This document shows positions 58,567-64,000 of a DNA stretch of 64,000 nucleotides, in pieces. Numbering within the stretch: position 1 is the stretch's first letter; the number at the start of each line of letters is the position of its first letter. The position numbers and the translations under genes were made by a program. The notes under the pieces were generated by a model that saw only the letters and a list, made by a program, of their open reading frames with translations, did no database searches and was not told the DNA's origin. The stretch is taken from NCBI RefSeq assembly GCF_965249985.1, contig NZ_OZ252280.1; one strand, given 5' to 3'. Source of the DNA: Algiphilus sp022763315. Its GTDB lineage: Bacteria > Pseudomonadota > Gammaproteobacteria > Nevskiales > Nevskiaceae.

Positions 58567-59411
58567 CCCGCGTTGTCTACGCCGGAACACGCATCGCCCT
58601 GCTCACCCAGCACGGCAAGGAGCGCGTGATTGCCTCGGTGCTCGACACAGCGCTCGGCTGCCAGGTGGAACGGGTCGGCGGCTACGACACCGATCTCCTC
58701 GGCACCTTCACCCGCGAGATCCCGCGCGCCGGCAAGCAGCTCGAGGCGGCGCGCAAGAAGGCGCGCCTCGGCATGGAGATGTCCGGACTTTCGCTCGGGC
58801 TCGCCAGCGAGGGCTCGTTCGGGCCGGACCCGATGGTGGGGATGTTCCCCTGGAACGTGGAGTTCCTCATCTTCATCGACGACGAGCAGGGGCTCGAGAT
58901 CGTCGGTGTCGCGCAGGGCAAGGCGATCCACGCGCATCTTCTGACCGGCGACTGGACGGCGGCCGAGGCCTTCGCCCGGCAGGCGGCGTTTCCCGCGCAC
59001 CATCTGGTCGTGCGCCCCGAGGGCGAGAACGACCCGCGCCTGCGCAAGGGGATCGCCGCCTGGGAGGAGCTTAAAGCCGCGTTCGCCTGGGCGCAGGCGC
59101 AATCGGCGAGCGGCCAGGTGTTCCTGGAGACCGACCTGCGGGCCCACGCCAACCCCACGCGCATGGAGATGATCCGGCTTGCGGCCGAGAACCTGGTCGC
59201 CAAGCTCGGCTCGCCCTGTCCGGCCTGCGGCGCGCCGGGGTTCTGGCTCGTCGAGCGCATTGCGGGCCTGCTCTGTGGCGACTGCGGCGCCCCGACCCGC
59301 GAGACCCGCGCCGAGGTGCACGGCTGCCTGAAGTGCGCGCATCGCGAAACGCGCGAGCGCCCCGAGCCGCAGTACGCCGATCCGGGGCGCTGCGATTACT
59401 GCAATCCATGA
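58563..59411 (+). CDS. DUF6671 family protein
   Basis: A 282-aa protein from ATG 58563. RIALLTQHGKERVIASVLDT, GGYDTDLLGTFTREIPRAGK and LGLASEGSFGPDPMVGMFPW are diagnostic. The C-terminal ~70 residues bear four CxxC pairs (CPACG, CGDCG, CLKCA, CDYC), a double zinc ribbon suggesting nucleic-acid contact. Function unknown. It ends 10 nt before pyrC. Confidence 0.82.
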   Translation: MTRVVYAGTRIALLTQHGKERVIASVLDTALGCQVERVGGYDTDLLGTFTREIPRAGKQLEAARKKARLGMEMSGLSLGLASEGSFGPDPMVGMFPWNVEFLIFIDDEQGLEIVGVAQGKAIHAHLLTGDWTAAEAFARQAAFPAHHLVVRPEGENDPRLRKGIAAWEELKAAFAWAQAQSASGQVFLETDLRAHANPTRMEMIRLAAENLVAKLGSPCPACGAPGFWLVERIAGLLCGDCGAPTRETRAEVHGCLKCAHRETRERPEPQYADPGRCDYCNP

Positions 59412-59421
59412 GATCCCATCA

Positions 59422-60465
59422 ATGGCCACAGCACGCCTGACCCTCACCCGTCCCGACGACTGGCACCTGCACCTGCGCGACGGTGATGCACTGGCCGCGG
59501 TCCTGCCCGACACCGCGCGGCGGTTTGCGCGCGCCATGGTCATGCCCAATCTCGATCCACCCGTGCGCACGGTGGACGAGGCCCGCGCCTACCGCGCGCG
59601 CATCCTGGCAGCGCTGCCGGCGGGCATGGCCTTCGAGCCGTTGATGACGCTCTATCTCACCGACCACACCACGCCCGAAGAGATCCTGCGGGCCAGGGCG
59701 AGCGGTTTCGTGCACGCGGTGGGTGAAGCCTTTCTCGTTGGCGCAACAACCAACTCTTCATTTGGCGTCACCGATTTCGCGCGCTGCGACGCGGTGTTCG
59801 CGGCCATGGAGGAGACCGGTCTGCCGCTGCTGCTGCATGGCGAGGTGACCGATCCCGAGATCGACGTGTTCGACCGCGAGGCGGTGTTCATCGAGCGACA
59901 TCTGCAGCGCATCATCGAGCGTTTTCCGCGCCTCAAGGTGGTACTGGAACACATCACCACGCGCGAGGTGGTCACGTTCGTCGAGCGGGCCGGCCCCAAC
60001 GTGGCCGCTACCATCACTGCGCACCATTTATTGCTGAATCGCAACGCGATGTTCGCCGGCGGCATCCGCCCGCATGCCTACTGCCTGCCGGTATTGAAGC
60101 GCGAGCCGCACCGCCAGGTGCTGATTGCCGCCGCCACCAGCGGCAACCCGAAATTCTTCCTCGGCACCGACAGCGCCCCGCACCTGCGCCGCGCCAAGGA
60201 GTCGGCCTGCGGTTGCGCCGGCATCTACACCGCGCACGCCGCCATCGAACTGTATGCAGAGGCCTTCGAGCAGGCCGGCGCGCTCGACCGGCTGGAGGCG
60301 TTCGCCAGTTTCCACGGCCCCGATTTCTATGGGCTGCCGCGCAATACGGGGCGCATCACACTGGAGCGCCAGGACTGGACCGTGCCCGAGGAGCTGCGTT
60401 TCGGAAAGGAAACAGGCGTGCCGCTGCGCGCCGGGGAAACGATTGCGTGGCGGTTGGCAGAGTGA
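59422..60465 (+). CDS. pyrC: Dihydroorotase (class II), possibly inactive
   Basis: A 347-aa protein, the third step of pyrimidine synthesis. The metal His pair DDWHLHLRDG (~14-23), ATTNSSFGVTD, HGEVTDPEIDVFDREAVFIE, LEHITTREVV and the catalytic FFLGTDSAPH are present. However, residue 102, the carboxylated Lys of E. coli PyrC in KLYPAGATTN, is Glu (HAVGEAFLVGATTN). An AAG remains one base out of frame at 59726-59728. Two opposite indels around codons 100-107 explain the change. Either this is a sequencing error, or the enzyme has lost or re-engineered its metal bridge. Confidence 0.88.
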   Translation: MATARLTLTRPDDWHLHLRDGDALAAVLPDTARRFARAMVMPNLDPPVRTVDEARAYRARILAALPAGMAFEPLMTLYLTDHTTPEEILRARASGFVHAVGEAFLVGATTNSSFGVTDFARCDAVFAAMEETGLPLLLHGEVTDPEIDVFDREAVFIERHLQRIIERFPRLKVVLEHITTREVVTFVERAGPNVAATITAHHLLLNRNAMFAGGIRPHAYCLPVLKREPHRQVLIAAATSGNPKFFLGTDSAPHLRRAKESACGCAGIYTAHAAIELYAEAFEQAGALDRLEAFASFHGPDFYGLPRNTGRITLERQDWTVPEELRFGKETGVPLRAGETIAWRLAE

Positions 60466-60551
60466 ACTCGTAAGGCATTCGTTTGCAAGATTCCACACCC
60501 AATGTCCCCGGTCACGGCGCTTTGGGCACGGCTCATATCAGGAGATAAATC

Positions 60552-62225
<1,674 letters not shown>

Positions 62226-62278
62226 AGCCATGACAGATCTGACTCGAGCGATGGGAGCCGCCCTGGCACAGGCTGCCG

Positions 62279-63610
62279 ATGGGAATTGACGGCGAAGTCA
62301 AGGTTGGGCCGGACTGGGCGGACGCGCTGGCCTTCGACCGCGCCCATCTCTGGCATCCCTATGGCTCGATGACCGATCCGCTGCCGGCGTGGCCGGTGAT
62401 CGGTGCCGAGGGGGTGCGCTTGAAGCTCGCCGACGGGCGCGAACTGGTCGACGGCATGGCCTCGTGGTGGGCGGCGATCCACGGCTATAACCACCCCCGG
62501 CTCAACCGCGCGGTGGAGGATCAACTACGGGGCATGGCGCACGTGATGTTCGGCGGTTTGACCCACGCGCCGGCGATCGAACTGGCGCGGCGGCTGGTGG
62601 CGATCACTCCAGCCACATTGGAGAAGGTCTTTCTGTGCGATTCCGGGTCCGTATCGGTGGAGGTGGCCGTCAAGATGGCGATCCAGTACTGGCAGGCCCG
62701 GGGCCGCCCGGACAAGCGCCGGTTGCTCGCTCTGCGTGGTGGCTATCACGGTGACACCTTCGCCGCCATGTCGGTGTGCGACCCGGTAACCGGCATGCAC
62801 CACCTCTTCAGAGGGACACTGCCCGAGCAGCTCTTCGCGCCGCGCCCCGGCTGCCGGTTCGACGACGCCTGGAATCCGTCCGACATCGCCGGGTTCGCGC
62901 GCCTGATCGAGACGCACCGCGACGAACTCGCGGCGGTGATTCTGGAGCCCGTCGTGCAGGGCGCGGGCGGCATGTGGTTCTACCACCCCGAGTACCTGCG
63001 CCAGGTGCGCGCCCTGTGCGACGCGCACGGCGTGCTGCTGATCGCCGACGAGATCGCCACCGGCTTCGGGCGCAGCGGGAGGCTGTTCGCCTGCGAGCAC
63101 GCCGGCATCGCCCCGGACATCCTGTGCCTGGGCAAGGCGCTCACCGGCGGCTACCTGACGCTCGCCGCCACGCTCACCACCGCCGAGGTCGCGGAGACCA
63201 TCTCCCGCGGCGGCGCCGGCTGTTTCATGCACGGGCCGACCTTCATGGCCAATCCGCTCGCCTGCGCCGTGGCCGTGGCGAGTGTCGACCTGCTGCTGGA
63301 TCAGGACTGGCAGGCGCGGGTGCGGGACATCGAGCGCCAGTTGCGCGCGGAACTGGCCCCCTGTGCCGCGCTGGCGACGGTGCGGGAGGTGCGGGTGCTG
63401 GGCGCGATCGGCGTCATCGAGATGCATGCGCCGGTGGACCTGCGCGCGCTGACGCCGCGATTCGTGGAGGCCGGGATCTGGCTGCGTCCTTTCGGCCGCC
63501 TGGTCTACATGATGCCGGCCTACGTGATCGAGCCGCAGGACCTTTCGCTATTGACGGGCGCGGTTCGGCGCGTCCTGTCGGAGATCGATGGACGTGGGGC
63601 AATGCGATGA
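62279..63610 (+). CDS. bioA: Adenosylmethionine-8-amino-7-oxononanoate aminotransferase
   Basis: A 443-aa class III aminotransferase. HLWHPYGSMTDPLPAWPVIG at the N-terminus is BioA-specific. ADEIATGFGRSGRLFACEHA holds the PLP-ring Asp, and LGKALTGGYLTLAATLTT the Schiff-base Lys. It uses SAM as amino donor to make DAPA for biotin. It overlaps the thyA remnant by 4 nt. Confidence 0.93.
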   Translation: MGIDGEVKVGPDWADALAFDRAHLWHPYGSMTDPLPAWPVIGAEGVRLKLADGRELVDGMASWWAAIHGYNHPRLNRAVEDQLRGMAHVMFGGLTHAPAIELARRLVAITPATLEKVFLCDSGSVSVEVAVKMAIQYWQARGRPDKRRLLALRGGYHGDTFAAMSVCDPVTGMHHLFRGTLPEQLFAPRPGCRFDDAWNPSDIAGFARLIETHRDELAAVILEPVVQGAGGMWFYHPEYLRQVRALCDAHGVLLIADEIATGFGRSGRLFACEHAGIAPDILCLGKALTGGYLTLAATLTTAEVAETISRGGAGCFMHGPTFMANPLACAVAVASVDLLLDQDWQARVRDIERQLRAELAPCAALATVREVRVLGAIGVIEMHAPVDLRALTPRFVEAGIWLRPFGRLVYMMPAYVIEPQDLSLLTGAVRRVLSEIDGRGAMR

Positions 63611-63790
63611 GCGGAAGCGGCGACTCGATGGAGCGGCAATTCCTGCGGTTGTTGCGTCACGTCCTCGCGCATGGGGCGCTAAAAAAAGCGACCGCACCGG
63701 CACCGGGACGTTGAGCCTGTTCGGCCATCAGATGCGCTTCGACCTGTCGGCACGGCTCCCGCTGCTGACCACCAAGAATATCCACCTCCG
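63607..63790 (+). pseudogene. thyA: Thymidylate synthase remnant
   Basis: ATG 63607 starts MSGSGDSMERQFLRLLRHVL then AHGALKKATAPAPGR and stops at 63714. In the neighbouring frame KSDRTGTGTLSLFGHQMRFD then LPLLTTKNIHL continues true ThyA text. The shift lies at a run of seven A (63681-63687). After about 60 codons the ThyA similarity ends abruptly near 63790, well before the catalytic Cys region. The gene is dead here; another thymidylate synthase (thyX or a second thyA) is expected elsewhere. Confidence 0.8.
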
Positions 63791-63796
63791 TACGGG

Positions 63797-64000
63797 GAGA
63801 ACCACGCAATCGGCTTCATGGTGGGCTATGTTCTCTCCGGCTCGCCTCCGGACTCCGCGGATGGCGTCAACGCTTACTTGAGACGAGTTTCGCGCTCGGT
63901 AGATCGCCTCGCCCCGAGCGACATCAGTGAAGGGACTTGGCAGAGCCTACATGCGCGCTCCAAGCCGTCGATGCCGATTCGCTTGCATCATGCGTTTCTT
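63797..64000 (+). CDS. Open frame running off the right edge, unidentified
   Basis: From about 63797 a frame reads ENHAIGFMVGYVLSGSPPDS and VSRSVDRLAPSDISEGTWQS without a stop to the window end; ATG 63818 is a possible start. It begins where the thyA similarity ends, so it may belong to the sequence whose arrival broke thyA. I do not recognise a family from ~65 residues. Confidence 0.3.

Overview
The window is high-GC proteobacterial DNA, most likely from a gammaproteobacterium. Supporting signs are a class II PyrC, an NhaR-type regulator and an ICEclc/PFGI-1-type conjugative element. An SbtA-SbtB bicarbonate transport pair suggests, without proving, an autotrophic or carbon-concentrating lifestyle. 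No rRNA, tRNA or CRISPR array was seen. LAYOUT. (1) 1-3.3 kb, chromosome: the end of an AEC-type transporter, an FAD oxidoreductase, a DUF3429 membrane protein, a MerR regulator with a cobalamin-binding domain, and an HNH endonuclease. (2) About 3.8-49.7 kb: a large integrative and conjugative element (ICE) of the PFGI-1/ICEclc class. Its left part holds two related LysR regulators flanking an exbD remnant with a Fur box. Next come the regulatory and maintenance genes in ICEclc-like order: a 253-aa gene, alpA, parA, a small gene, parB, DUF2857, STY4528, an OST-HTH protein, PFL_4669, DUF3158, ssb and topB. From 18.5 to 28.4 kb there is a run of small, mostly uncharacterised genes, each with its own leader, ending in a DUF6094 methyltransferase and a large helicase. 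From 28.6 to 48.2 kb lies the type IV secretion block (PilL, TIGR03759, transglycosylase, TIGR03765, TraD, TIGR03747, RAQPRD, TIGR03758/45/50/46/49/52/51, the conjugative ATPase, a DsbA-like protein). A reverse-oriented defence-like cargo at 34.6-39.5 kb (AAA ATPase, a chimeric helicase, a small HTH protein) interrupts it. A RadC-like gene and a broken DNA methylase close the element. (3) 49.8-64 kb, chromosome: Sua5/YrdC, NhaR, SbtA/SbtB, an internally deleted htpX, a bacterial voltage-gated sodium channel, small membrane and accessory genes, a CaCA antiporter, DUF6671, pyrC, ilvD, bioA and a broken thyA. STATE OF THE ELEMENT. Within the window the ICE lacks the relaxase, the TraU/TraG-side genes, an integrase and recognisable att sites, so it looks truncated at its T4SS end and probably cannot transfer by itself. 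MOST INTERESTING SIGNALS. Four copies of a ~105-nt, four-stem element (18324, 20265, 21785, 48126) show compensatory base changes between copies in at least three stems, and each lies 73-119 nt before an ICE gene. A possible replication origin (perfect DnaA box, palindromic repeats, AT-rich direct-repeat tract) is embedded in the STY4528 gene. A 17-19 nt palindrome centred on CCCCAGGGG recurs in three intergenic gaps. A tandem operator lies in front of alpA. A run of GC hairpin leaders precedes almost every gene from 18.5 to 26.1 kb. A helicase chimera has a perfect 26-nt inverted repeat at its fusion point. In pyrC, a compensated frameshift replaces the expected catalytic lysine 102 by glutamate.
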